This document shows positions 21,550 through 34,300 of a DNA stretch of 64,000 nucleotides, piece after piece. Location: contig JAWQFJ010000637.1 of the NCBI GenBank assembly GCA_034096865.1, forward strand, positions 212,501 through 276,500, read 5' to 3'. Numbering within the stretch: position 1 is the stretch's first letter; each line of letters starts with the position of its first letter. The stretch is from Theodoxus fluviatilis. Lineage: Eukaryota > Mollusca > Gastropoda > Cycloneritida > Neritidae. Under the pieces are notes generated by a model. That model worked only from the letters and a program-made list of their open reading frames with translations, searched no databases and was not told where the DNA came from. Both the position numbers and the translations under genes were made by a program.

Positions 21550-22371
21550 TCATTTTCTGCGTGCAACGCGTGGAGGTTGCTGGCGCGTTGGCGACGTCCT
21601 GCTCGTTGTGGGCTTGTTTACGCTGGCGGCATCCCTGCCGCGTTGACTAACAGCTGATCGAGGACGAAGTACAGGTCGAGTTTCTCCGTGTCCACTTGTA
21701 CGTGTCGACAGGAAGGTCCACTTGTCTGATGCCTCGGGATCGTGCAGGCAATCTGTAGAGGTTGATGGAAAAGATGGAGCCTCGTCTGTCACTTTGCCTG
21801 GACCACAAGCCTCTGCAATGCTGGTCCCGAATGCGCTCACTTGCTCCTGCATGGTACGGGACATGCTCCGAGCCATCTCGCTCATCAGCTTCTACAGGTC
21901 CTCCAACGTTGCCTCTTTCCTAGGGGATGGAACCGTGCTTACGGGAGGGTCATCCGGAAGGTGTAGTGCCTCTTCTGCAGGGGAATTCTTGTTGGAGGCC
22001 GAGGTTGCTGCTTCTTCATTGTCATCACAGCTGGAGGGGTCAGAGGTCACGGGTGGTGGGGTGACGTAATCGGCCGGCACTTGGGAGCGAGTTCTTCGTG
22101 CATCAGCGTGCGCACAAACAGTTTCTTTCACGTCATCATTTCCGACAGAATTTGTTTGCGAAATATACTCAAAATGTCTCTGCTCACCCTTCTGTCGATG
22201 TTCTTCTGCCCGTTGTCGGTCCCGTCGTCTCTGTGCTGGAGTCTTCCTGCGCCGAAAGCCACGCTTGATGTTCGTGAGCAATGGCTGACCGTCGCGCTGT
22301 CTGAATCTCAACACGACTACGACACTGCCACCTTCACCGTCCACCTTCCAATTTGTAGGCTCCTCGGTCAT

Positions 22372-22373
<2 letters not shown>
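21550..22373 (-). CDS. Element-like ORF, basic RR-rich N-terminus, one frame break
   Basis: On the - strand an ORF starts about 22373 (MTEEPTNWKVDGEGGSVVVV LRFRQ) and includes FRRRKTPAQRRRDRQRAEEH, then an acidic/Pro region (TPPPVTSDPSSCDDNEEA). It breaks near 21890 and continues in another frame (LMSEMARSMSRTMQEQVSAF ... RQQPPRVARRK). The WKV...LRF and RR-K-T/S-P-A/S-Q-x-R-R-D blocks resemble N-terminal ORFs of retroelements in marine invertebrates. I cannot name the family or function. It is probably part of a mobile element. Confidence 0.4.
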
Positions 22374-22374
<1 letters not shown>

Positions 22375-22462
<88 letters not shown>

Positions 22463-22537
22463 AACACACACACAGGCACACACATGGGAGGACAGACAGT
22501 AAACATGTATGGACGGACGGACGGACGGACGGACGGA
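22375..22537. repeat. (GT)n(GA)n and (GGAC)n microsatellites
   Basis: GT at 22375-22407, GA to about 22465, GGAC at 22509-22536. Confidence 0.92.
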
Positions 22538-22582
22538 TAGACACACACAGACACAAACACACACACGCAGACACACACACAC

Positions 22583-22722
22583 ATCACATCACATCACGTC
22601 ACGTCAAGTCCCGTCCCGTCCCGTCCCGTCCCATCCCATCCCATCCCATCACATCACATCACACCACATCACATCACATCACATCACACCACATCACATC
22701 ACATCACATCACATCACATACC
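22583..22722. repeat. (ATCAC)n pentanucleotide array at the LINE 3' end
   Basis: ATCAC units, with GTCAC/GTCCC variant block in the middle. It directly abuts the 3' end of the minus-strand LINE, so it may be the LINE's 3' tail repeat (TGATG on that strand). Confidence 0.9.
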
Positions 22723-22964
22723 AATTGCATTCAGGATTCTAGGAGCAAATGTAGGACATCAATATCTGCTCTCCTGAAATTGGCAGAATATGCCTTGGTT
22801 GGCATGTCCTGTGATTTACAGCTGACAACACTGATTGGCACATGCTTGTTGCCACTGAGAACAATGGACAGTAGAGGCGCGCAATGCTGTTTTTGTCTGT
22901 CGCGATACTACGAGACAACGCGGGGGCTACAACAAGGATTAACACGAGCGAACGCGGTAGTGAG

Positions 22965-23103
22965 TCAAATGTCCATGCACTCAGTCACTGGGTTTGGAGC
23001 AGGGATAGATTTTGCTCTCAGGTCGTTGAATCGCCTCTGCCACACCTGGCAGGATCCTAGGGCTGCGCTGATGCCGAGATATCGCGCAAGACACTTTGAT
23101 GAG
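22965..23103 (-). pseudogene. RLE-LINE ORF, 3' segment
   Basis: In frame with the 26474 end once the insertion is removed, it reads KCLARYLGISAALG then VWQRRFNDLRAK and stops at 22967-22965. About 46 codons. Confidence 0.75.
23095..23103. repeat. 9-bp target-site duplication, left of MITE copy 2
   Basis: TTTGATGAG, identical to 26474-26482. Confidence 0.87.
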
Positions 23104-24141
23104 CATTCTGAACACAGAGATTATAGTATCTCTGACACAGGTTGGTCACGTGACTTCGGCTCCACATTCCAATGCTTTTACCAATCAAAATTCAACATGA
23201 TCAAAAGACCATTGGGAGTAAAAAGAGACGATTCTATTTCTCTCCAATTATTTATACCGATAGATAAACACAAATTTGGTGTTCTAATAAAACTAATCTA
23301 TGAGATTTTCAGGAAATCATTTGAGAACTACTTTTAGCGCGAACGTCGTCAAAAGGTTGCAAACTACCTTGAGCACATGCGACTGTGTATCAGTAATTCA
23401 CGCAATCTTTGGACCTACTATAAACGCAGCGAAAAGAATTCCTATGGCTCCGGGCTGGTTTCGTGAATCTATGGTTATACTCTCGCAAGTAAATGCTTTC
23501 TGGCCGGAACCTGTGGTCTAACTGCCTTCACGCTGTTTGACGAGCTCTACTTCGATCATTCGTGTATCGACTGATGGAGTCAGTAAGTGATTTAACCTAC
23601 ATTCCGTCTGTGTCTGTGTTGTGTTGTGTTGTGTCGAGTGGAAGTTTCTTCTGTAGGAATCCGTCCGATTCCGAAGTTCGATATTATTGGATAGCTCAGA
23701 AGCAGTTTTTCTAAGTTTAATCCTTCTAAGCATACATTAAATTAATGATTCCTCATCAGCAATAGCACTCAGCGGGTTTCTGTGACTGTGTGTATCGGTC
23801 GAAAAGATTATGCAGACGGGATAGGTTGCCTTACTCGCTCAATGAAGTATAACTATTGCTGTTGTATTCAAAGTCCTTATACTTAGTAGAGTTCACAATA
23901 TTACACTCTTGTGATTCGAATTTTACCGCATACAAGTTTTACATTTATGGGAAATCGATGTTTAGAAAATGAATTGACGAAAAACATGGCTGCCAGAATC
24001 GAGTGTATCACAACAAGCGGAGGAATACACTGACGATGTGATATGCCAGTCAGCGTGGCTGAGACTTTGTGTTCAGAACGATGGTATGCATGTTATGGAA
24101 GAATTAAGGCTATCACGTGACCAACCTGTTGCTGAGACAAT

Positions 24142-24368
24142 CCCTGCGTTCCGTTGACTCTGCTTCATCTCTGCTACGCTGTAGCAGGGTCAGGAGTTTC
24201 GATTGGTCGGTTTCTTTAATTATTTTTAAAGCACGTTACCATTAAAAGTAGAGGGTTTTGGAGGCCCCCTTTGAATACACGAATCCCCAATATTATTTCA
24301 CACTCAAATTTATCACTCTTGAACGAAGAAACGACTTAATAAAAGCATTAGGGTCGAAAATCCATTAA
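24142..24368 (+). repeat. Left long terminal inverted repeat
   Basis: Inverted copy of about 26217-26443; contains a small palindrome (GCTACGCTGTAGC) near its outer end. Confidence 0.85.
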
Positions 24369-25789
24369 TAACAAAAGGGAGGTAACCATCACCAGTCATA
24401 GAGGAAGGTCAAGGAAATCCAAACATGTGTGTCGTCTGCTAAATTGTTACTCTCATGGGTATAAATGCCGACGTTTACTACAAATATCAAACCAAGACAT
24501 ACAATCCACTCTGCCACGGTGATGAGAGCACGAAAACATTTATTTCTTCGAAATTTGACAGCAATCGGCACGTATTCCACTTCCATGTTATGTAAACTCC
24601 ATGGTTCGAAGCATGTTTACCGTGGAGTGACTTCCAACAAAGACTATTCATACAAAGACCGGTCATAACGAGCTGTTGCTATATGGAGTTACAAGACGCT
24701 AGGAAACGCAGCGCCCCCAAGCGGAAGGTAACATGGGTGAATCAATGGAAGTACTGACAACGCTTACCGACAAGTAAAATTGCTTGTTTCTCGACGCGTT
24801 TCTGATGCGTTCCGATCATGTTTGTGAATACATTCACTGTGTAATGTGTAACAAAATGATTTGCTGCAATAATGGGGGTGTTTTGGCTTTGTTTTTTGTA
24901 GCAGGCGTTGGGAAATCGAACGCGCACATAGGGTATCATAGGCCTATTGAATCTACATGGTGTTGATGGAACGATCTAATTTTCATTATTATCGAAGAAT
25001 GCAAGCTTGTTTATCAACGTATACACCCCTGTGGAATATCTTTAGGAAATGCAAACCAATACATACCTGTCAAGAAGGTGATTTGCGGCCAGAAAGTCAT
25101 TCGATCAAGTGAATTAAGTTGCCGCTTCGCCTTCGGCAAAGATTATAGATCTATACGATCAACTATATAATCTTTGCTGAGGCCACAGCATAAGCATTGG
25201 AACAACTGTCGTGGTAGAACCCCTTTTCGTGCAGCTCTGTTTTCATTTTGAGCATATTTGCCTTGTCATACGATCGCCGTATGTCCACAAAACCCCCATA
25301 AACCCTCGGTCTTGAGACTTCGACTCATCACGATCTTCGCTTACGACTTACACTGCATCCAGGTCAAAGTCGCGCACCCCTTTCGAAGCGTTCACAGATC
25401 TGACGTTCCGACGGAACGTCTCACAGTAAAATTGTTGTTTCATTCCGCTTGCCAACCATCTGCACTCATTATCCTCATCATAACTTCGCTCTAAAACTTT
25501 GTTTCCGAACGTCCGCTGCATGTGTTGAATGGGGGAAAGAAAGATGTTGTTAGAGTTATCTTTCCTTTCCCCTCCCAGTCGTGACTTGATTATATCTCGC
25601 TCGTATTAGTACCAGTGGTTTTGTGAAAAGGCCTTAGTCTCCAAATGCTGATAGGCCGTAAAACTTCATTAATTCATTCATTCATTCACCATCCATCCAT
25701 CATCTCCACTTATTGAGCATCCCCCTCGTTCCCCCTATACCGTGCGGATAAGACCTAACATGAGATACTGCGCGAAAGACCTCTCTCTG

Positions 25790-25815
25790 TCTGTCTGTCT
25801 CTCTCTCTCTATCTA

Positions 25816-25874
<59 letters not shown>
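25790..25874. repeat. (CT)n microsatellite inside the 2.3-kb element
   Basis: CT run with TATC and CTGT interruptions. Confidence 0.93.
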
Positions 25875-25877
<3 letters not shown>

Positions 25878-26216
25878 GTGCACTTGAACAAGATTAAATC
25901 ACTGTACAGACGTCGATAAACAAGCAATATTTACATGTCGCTAAGCGGTGTGATTACTTCCCTTGATTCACCCAAGTAACCTTCCGGTTGGGGGCGCAAC
26001 GTGTCTCGATCCTCACAGCTTTGAGCTAATGAGCTATCTTTGTGTAACTATATAATCTTTGCTTCCAATTAGTTGTGTTTAGTATGAGCCAATCAAATGC
26101 GGCTACGAGTTCTGTAGTTTCATCGTTGCTAGGCACAGCAAACGCTCTAGCTGCTGCGCGACCTTTGACAGGAAGTTGACCTCTGCCACTGGGTGAAACG
26201 TCACCAAAGGTTGTGT

Positions 26217-26443
26217 ATGAATGATTTTCCACCCTAATACTTTTATTATGTCGTTTCTTCGATCAATAGTGATAAATTTGAGTGTCAAATAATATTCGAG
26301 ATTCGTGTAATCAAAGGGGGCCTCCAAAACCCTCTACTTTTAATGGTAACGTGCTTTAAAAATAATTAAAGAAACCGACCAATCGAAACTCCTGACCCTG
26401 CTACAGCGTAGCAGAGATGAAGCAGAGTCAACGGAACGCAGGG
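26217..26443 (-). repeat. Right long terminal inverted repeat
   Basis: Inverted copy of 24142-24368. Confidence 0.85.
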
Positions 26444-26473
26444 TATATTCACTAGTCTCAGCCACGCTGAATG

Positions 26474-26482
26474 TTTGATGAG
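26474..26482. repeat. 9-bp target-site duplication, right of MITE copy 2
   Basis: TTTGATGAG, identical to 23095-23103; both copies are LINE coding sequence. Confidence 0.87.
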
Positions 26483-27795
26483 TAGCGCGGATATCCCAGC
26501 AGCCTCAGCCCCGACACGACCCGCCTGTGCACAGTGCCCAGGCTGCCGATGGCTATGGAGATGACCAGGCATCTATAACCCAGTGCAGAGATTTCACGAC
26601 AAAGTGGAGTGCACTTTTCGAATTTCTTTTCGTAGCACGTATCAATGTGCGCATCGAATGGGACAGCAATTTCAGCAAGAAACACTTCTCGGTCCTCCTC
26701 GTTGATGAGTGTGATGTCTGGTATTTTCGCTGTGCATTCAAAGATGGCGTCAGAGTGAAACAGCTGAGGAGATAGGACGCTGTCCTTGTACACTGTGACT
26801 GAGGTATTTCCAGGCAGCCCCATGCAGATTAGGTTCACAATTCGATTGTGCCTGGCTTCATATAGTTTCTTGTACTTCGTGCAGCCATTCAGTACGTGAG
26901 AAGCTGTGCCACTGGGATGGTTGCAGAGCGAGCAGGACCTTGTGTACAGCTGCGGGTAGTAGGTGGCCAGCAAGAGGCTGTTGCACTGAAGAGTGCACTA
27001 CATTGTCACTGAGCTTCATGTTTTGTAGAAAAGCTGACGAGAGTGTGGTCTGCAGAGGTTGCTTTCCTTTGAATTCTGCCCTGCAAAAGTTTCTCTCGCC
27101 AGGCCTCGGCGTGCGCTGACAGGTGTTTCCTTTTGATGATGGTAGAAGCGCTCTCTCTGTTTCTGGTCATGACGCTGATTGCTTCATCTACCTCGGTGTG
27201 GAGGGTGTATAGCTCATCTGACACTTTGAGTAAAAGTGCTTTCTCGCGCACGCAGACTTCATTAATGTGGACCCAATCTGATTTTGCCCAGTTCACCTTG
27301 CTTGTCTTGTGAATTTTCCCTTCAGCATTGGTGCGAAAACTCGCAAATCCGCTTTCGTTGTCTGATGATGCAGCAGGCACTTTCCGCTTCTTCATATGCA
27401 GTTGGAGGGACGCTAGAGCTGTTTCTCGGACCTGCTTGTCATTGCTGTTGAGGACGGAGAGTGCAAATGACAGGCGAGTCGCGTTATAGATGGTGTGAGA
27501 GTTGATTAGCCCCAACCCTCCCTCTCCCCTAGGACTGAACATAAAGTCTCGGTTGGAAGAGTTGTTCAGGTGGAGCCATTTTCTCACATACCGGATTATT
27601 TCATCTTCCATCTCGTCCAGACTCTTGACTGTAAATTGGAGATTGGGGCAGAAAAAACTGAGTCTTGAAGAACCCATGACATTGACAGCTTGTAGCTTTG
27701 CTGTGACAGGCAGAGGTGCTGCGTCAATTTGCTTCAATGTGCTCTTGAAGTCTTCTGCTATTCTTGCTGCTTGGGATGCTTTTTCGGTGTTGCTT
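26474..27795 (-). pseudogene. RLE-LINE ORF, 5' segment (post-RT, zinc finger, endonuclease)
   Basis: Two frames are used: 27795 to 27006 (post-RT domain) and 26973 to 26474 (CCHC and endonuclease with P-D and E-I-A-V-P-F-D). The stop at 27006 breaks the ORF. The open frame extending upstream to 28814 is only Cys/Val/Ser repeat translation and not part of the gene. Confidence 0.75.
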
Positions 27796-28840
<1,045 letters not shown>

Positions 28841-31208
28841 AGGGAGACAGGGTGAACGAGAGAAGATAGACATGATGAAGGAGATCGAAAGACAGAACGA
28901 AAGGAAGGCAGTAAAACAGACCGAGACACAGCTTTTAAGTATGCAGTGTTTCCTGATCGCGCCACAGACGTTCTAGATCCTTTGGGCATTTTGTGGCTTG
29001 CTTCTTGACTTATGCACTGCGTGTAATCCACCCTATTCTGAAATGTCTTGCAGTTAGGTGCTGAAAATTGAAATCAGGGGATGTGTTGGGGGTGTTCTTG
29101 CTCATTCTTGACCAAGCATTCGTTTTACTCTGCGTCGGGGCAATTCACATAATTTTAGTCTTGACGTGTGGCTTGGTCTTGCCGTCACAGTACACATCTT
29201 TGGGATGAATGTGTATGGGGAGTGCGAAACTCTCTGTGCCTCTTTGCAGTGCAGTACGTGCGTCTTCACTTTGCCCCGAGCACTGTTGCGGAATGCCAGA
29301 GTGGAGTAGGCCAGGCATAGAGAAAAGTCTAGTTGGAAATTCGACACTTCAATTTGGCATGAAGTTGCCTTAGGCAGCCATCACCTGTGATGACGCCATG
29401 CAGCCAGCCTCCTCTTCAAGCAATGCGCTGTAATATTACAGGTCAAGTGTGCACATTTGTGAAAAATAAGAACACTGAATACAAATACATAAAACAAACT
29501 ACGAAGATAAATTCAAATGATTTTTATTAAAACACTATCTACAATATTCAAATCACTTCATTGTAATATCATATAATGCAAATTGTACAAAGTGGAAAAG
29601 CAACAACATTTCGCGTGGGTTCTACTCTCACAACTCCAGTGAAGCTCAACCTACCGATGTAACGAGGTTTCTTTTGATGAACAAACTGATATCTTCTTGC
29701 TGGTAACATAGAAGCAGATAAACAGATAACCAAAGCAAAAGCCCGATTGTAAGGACACCATAAATGTTTGAGGTAGCAGTCTCGGTGACATTTCCTTTTT
29801 ATGATGGAAGCGGCCACTTGATTGCTGGAAAGGACGGAGGACTAAAGGATCCGTAGCGAGACAAGAACGGCAAATAGGGATGTCATTTGATCCACATGAG
29901 GACACCTTTAGTAATTACAATTTCAGGCTGACATGATTTTTGCCTACATGTCGTCAACGCACATTTTTTACGTTTGAGAATACCTACGATTGTTCGGTCC
30001 TTCTGTCGTCATAGTTTAGGACGGGACTGCCGCAAAGTGGTGAATGATTTAGTGTGGTCTTTACTCCTGCATCCATCAGATGAATATTTGTCAAGGTGAC
30101 TTCCCTCGTCCTTCTGAGTCATTGATTATCAATTCCCACAGCAATACTTCTGTCCAAATGATATTTACAAACACGGTCTAGAAAATCTATTGAACTACAA
30201 ACGACATAATTATATGTACAGTCTGGTGATACTTCGTGCTGTCTTTAAAAAATGGATAAATACATATTCATGGTATTCCATGAAGCATTCTCAAGTAACA
30301 CTCGCTCGACTCATAAATCATACATTAGTTCCATTTGTAGCATAGTTTACACGCACACATCATCACTTCCATTCATTCATGGATTAAATAGGACACGGAA
30401 TATAATTTTAAGGAGCGCAAAAAATTCATATTTGGGACATGCGCTCCTACATCAGATTCAGAAAGATTCGTTTCTTCCTCAGTAAGTCCCAAGGCTAACA
30501 CACATTTAACTCAAGGTTTGTGACTCATGCCTCTCTGTTGAAAGAGGATTCATTACACATGACACAACACTATACGGGCTATACGTTTTTGTCCTAGAAA
30601 GACATTTGTTCAAAATGTACCCGTCTCTCCGCTCAAGAATAGAATCAAATACAATTTCATTGTCACTTTTACTACTGTATGTCACACTGGTAATATTTAT
30701 CCTTTCTTGCATTTGTTTGTCAAGCCATTAGCTCAGTGCAGTGTAAACTGTAGATCAATAGTTCAACGAACTTTCATTTTTCACCCCTAAAGATGACCAA
30801 ATGCTTGCATCTGTTGCCGCGAATTTAGCTCGAATGAGACGTTGGAGGTCATTGGAGGTAGGCACTGAAAGTGGCCACGTATGCTTGCGAAAGATGTGGA
30901 TACAAGGAATGGCTCTAATAATGAAGCCCCACACGAACACGATATTCACAATGAAGCTGTTTAGATGTGCATATGATGGAAAGACACTTGCTTTTTTCCC
31001 TCCTCTCAGGAGACCTATTAGGCCCTCCATACCGCATCGTGGCATATCAGTCATCGTACCTTGCCAATAGAAACTGGAAAGTTGTTGTCGGTTCCTGTAA
31101 TCTTCCACATCGTCCGCACACTTCCCCTACAATTTGCTCAAGGCAGGATCAAGAAGGAGGATAGGGCGAAGGCACGTCATGGAAATAGGGGATGCTGACT
31201 TGGGCTTA
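28841..31208. other. Intergenic / chitinase 3' side, nothing recognised
   Basis: Unique-looking AT-rich sequence between the repeat block and the last chitinase exon. It probably contains the chitinase 3'UTR. No open frame here resembles a known protein. Confidence 0.5.
29520..29527 (-). terminator. Possible poly(A) signal downstream of the chitinase
   Basis: AATAAA reads on the - strand here, 1.7 kb after the chitinase stop. It is the clearest canonical hexamer I noticed on that side, but the distance makes the assignment weak. Confidence 0.2.
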
Positions 31209-31393
31209 TCAGCAGTGAACCTTGTTCTCGTGGTTGCAGATTTTGATTTCTCTGTCAAACTTGGTGCCCAAGGGGCACTTCATCCGCAGGCCCCTCAGAC
31301 CTGACGGATGGGAGGGGACGCAGAGATTGAAGTGGGTGCAAGACATCGGATCCTCGAAGAGGCCGAGGCCCAGTTTGTTACAATCCACGGTGC
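31209..31393 (-). CDS. Chitinase exon 10: CBM14 chitin-binding domain and stop
   Basis: The acceptor is atgttttcag. It encodes 61 residues with six cysteines spaced C-x13-C-x5-C-x14-C-x12-C-x7-C, the peritrophin-A (CBM14) pattern, and ends NKVHC TGA. It is 2.2 kb from exon 9, and the phase match (one base plus GC = Gly) supports joining it to the GH18 exons. Confidence 0.92.
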
Positions 31394-34300
31394 CTGAAAA
31401 CATAGCAAAAAGAATGTGCAAAGATCACGCTGCAAGAGGCGTTTGCAGTCAATACATATCGGTACATATCAACAGGTGTTCACTGAGTTGAGCATCGTCG
31501 AGAAAATCACCTTTATCCACAGGACTGCTTTGGTTTGGGAACTCACGGAAGCTCCACTACTAAGCCAGAACTTGTAAGAAAAGTGCCGAGCAACAAATAG
31601 GGTTTTTGATCTACAACCTAAAGGATGAATCATCAGTTAATTCAGAGCAAGTTGTTTTTTAATTGAAGACATTTTCGTCGGTCAAATCCAATAAATTTTC
31701 AAGAAAACCCACAATACATATATAGTTAGGGAAATCCGGTGTTTAGTGATCCCGAGCTCGTCACGTCGGAAAAAAGTGTTTTAAGCGCACACTATAGCAT
31801 GAGAATGCTTGTCTCTATGGCACTGCACAAAAGTGGCAAATTTGGTTAGGAGGTATTCGTCATGTTTCGTTTATGGCGCCGTGCTTACCTGGTTGAATAG
31901 CCGCCGTATACGATCGGGTTTGCAACAGGTTACATCTCTTTCAAATCCTGACGATCGTCATTTTTTGATCAATTTCGTTTTTCTTGAGAATTCTTGTTCT
32001 TTCAAACTGTACATGGCAATGGTGCCATAAAAGCAAAAAGGTGTAAGCAAGTGAATTTTGTGACAAGGAAGTAGTGCTTTTAGGTGCCACTTCACACTTT
32101 GACATCGACAAAAATCGTGCGTTTGCCATGGTGGCGTATTTATGCAGTGCCGGCGGTGAGAGACAAAACACGTGACAGCAAGCGCTTGAGCAGGATCACC
32201 ACTCGGTGTAGAGGAGGAATTGTCCTCCTGACATTCGTGATACGGTGCCCAGTTTTAGCTTTCAGTGTGAAAAAAGCATAATTTGCGACAAAGCTTGCAA
32301 GTTATTATAGATAACACGATATTGCAGTTCGTGAAAAGCTTTTAAAGCGAAAAGCTAGCTTAGTAGTTTCAGAAAAAAGGAGCTTGATATATATATTGAC
32401 ATTTCCACTGCATTTTATTTTGATACTGTGTACATTATGTATATACACTATCCGTGATCTTCTGGTGAGACAAGAGAATCGTGTGAACACATTGAAGGGA
32501 AAATGTGAAGATTCAATGTACAATATGTACAAACGTTTATATTATCAAACTTATTTGAGCAAACCGGAGATCTCCAGAGAACAACACAATTCTCTGCTTT
32601 GTTCAGTGTCCCACCTTCAAATACATACACAAAATATATGTAAAATAAGGAAAAATGAGATCACATATCTCGTGAACACGTTCCCGTTGTCATGGCTAGA
32701 GCAAAGTACTTATGAAATAATTGTGTCATACAAATACTAATGAATTTTCCTTTGTATCGGATAGAACTGATAATTGTGTTATATTTCATGTTGGGGTTGA
32801 AATACCAAATGTATTAATGTTCACAACAAAAATGATTAAGATTCACAGGTAAACAAGAAAGTTGCTTATTAAAAGCTCAAAAATTGATGTAATTAACGAC
32901 TAAGAAAAACCATCATAAGAAAAATATGTAATCAACAATGGATTATGGAATGGCGAATGAAGTTATCTCATTTCATTCGATGATGATTGACCAGAGATCA
33001 TCGTGACGACAAGGCCTTGATGAAAGAACTCATTTTCTTGGCACCTGTCAGGGTTGAATATGAGAAATACGTGACAAAATCTTATCTATATTATCATCTA
33101 TCCCTAGAGTCCATATTTAGATGAACCAGTATATACTTTGTATGGAGTTGGCCCAAGGTATTATCAGATTTGACTATGTAACATGAGATGGACATAGAAG
33201 GTTGTTGTTTTTCAGTGACTTGACGGCATGGAATTGACTAAATCTCATAGTATTTCCTATTCGCAAGTAGTTATGATAGCATAAAAACCTGTAATCCTTT
33301 TGAAATGGTAAATCCGTTCCGATCATCGTACCTGAAATCACTACAGTTTTTCTTCAAATTTAAGAGGAGAAAGTCGAGCCATCGCACTACAGTGTCTACT
33401 TCTGCAGAGATGAATTTCGATCTATCGAGTACCAGTCAACACAGCCTGCACTAGTAATCGTGAATCCTGCTGGGGCATCACCAGCGCGGCCGATGTGTAA
33501 CCTGCTGCCACCGGCGAGACGTGAATGGTTTGTAGGGGCTGGCCGAGTCGTCGTAGGCTCGGTGTTTACCTGACTCGGGCTGCTCGAATGTCTCCGTGTG
33601 GCCTTGACCGCTGTTGCCGTGACCGCTACTGCTGTGACCGCTGCTGCCGTGACCGACTCCACTGCTGCCACTAGCAGAGTGGCCGCCGTGACCCCCGGAG
33701 CCTCCGTGACCTCCATGACCTCCACCGCTGTGGCCGTGACCTTCCTGATCTCTATGACCTCCATGACCAGAGCTCTTCACGACAAGGTCGGCGGAGGTCT
33801 TGCCCAAGAGGATCTCGCTGACCACGGAGAGGAGTGGGTACTTCTTGCCACCGCAATGACCCGAGAAGTCATCCATCTCCACAGACCACACGAAGGCGCC
33901 GCCCAAATCTCGCTTCAGGATGTTCAGAGACTACAGAAAAAAAGTCATTGAAGTAAGTTGCAATGTGCATTAATATAGGCTGGTAATGTGTCATGCTTTG
34001 ACTGACGTGGTCTGTGTAATTTAGTGAGATTCATACCCATTGTATTCTTACATTATTGCATTGAGTAGTGTGTCGTGCATGTCAGTTAAAGTCATTTTAG
34101 TGCTATCCAACAATTACTTCTGTCTTCGAAAGTTACACATCTGTGAAATTCAAAAAAAGTTTGGCAGAAAAAAGGAATGAAATGATAAAAGCTAAATAAC
34201 CGCTTGCGAGTAACTTATTGAATAAGGACTTTCAAATGATGCTGATATAGCTTTAATGTGCTAGATCAGTAAGGAGAGCAGAAGAAGGGAGGGCAATAAG

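Larger units (their letters stand above)
24142..26443. mobile_element. 2.3-kb DNA element with ~225-bp terminal inverted repeats
   Basis: The left end CCCTGCGTTCCGTTGACTCT (24142 on) is the inverted copy of the right end (to 26443). The match runs for about 225 bp with only scattered mismatches. The flanks AAT (24139-24141) and TAT (26444-26446) fit a 3-bp duplication with one later change. The 1.85-kb interior shows no transposase ORF; it has a CT microsatellite at 25790-25874 and several TATAATCTTTG hairpins. It is inserted in MITE copy 2, whose sequence resumes at TATTCACTAGTC. Superfamily not assigned. Confidence 0.8.
23104..26473 (-). mobile_element. MULE-like MITE, copy 2, interrupted by a second element
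   Basis: Starting CATTCTGAACACAG and ending GCCACGCTGAATG, it is the reverse complement of 8074-9124 over about 1 kb, apart from the insertion 24142-26443 and a missing ~40-bp hairpin. It is flanked by TTTGATGAG at 23095-23103 and 26474-26482, a perfect 9-bp duplication. Many point differences from copy 1 show the two inserted independently. Confidence 0.87.
22737..27795 (-). mobile_element. Restriction-like-endonuclease LINE (R2/NeSL-type), split by nested insertions
   Basis: The 5' part at 27795-26474 (- strand) encodes the post-RT region (LDEMEDEIIRYVRKWLHLNN, GEGGLGLINS). A frame break near 27003 follows. Next come a CCHC motif (CSLCNHPSGTASHVLNGC), EARHN, PDITLI, EIAVPFD and [20 protein letters not shown], the restriction-like endonuclease and C-terminal domain. 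The 3' part is 23103-22737. When the insertion 23104-26473 and one 9-bp duplication are taken out, the frame continues without a break to a stop at 22967-22965. The RT domain itself is missing: the element is cut at a microsatellite at 27795. Inactive. Confidence 0.85.
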
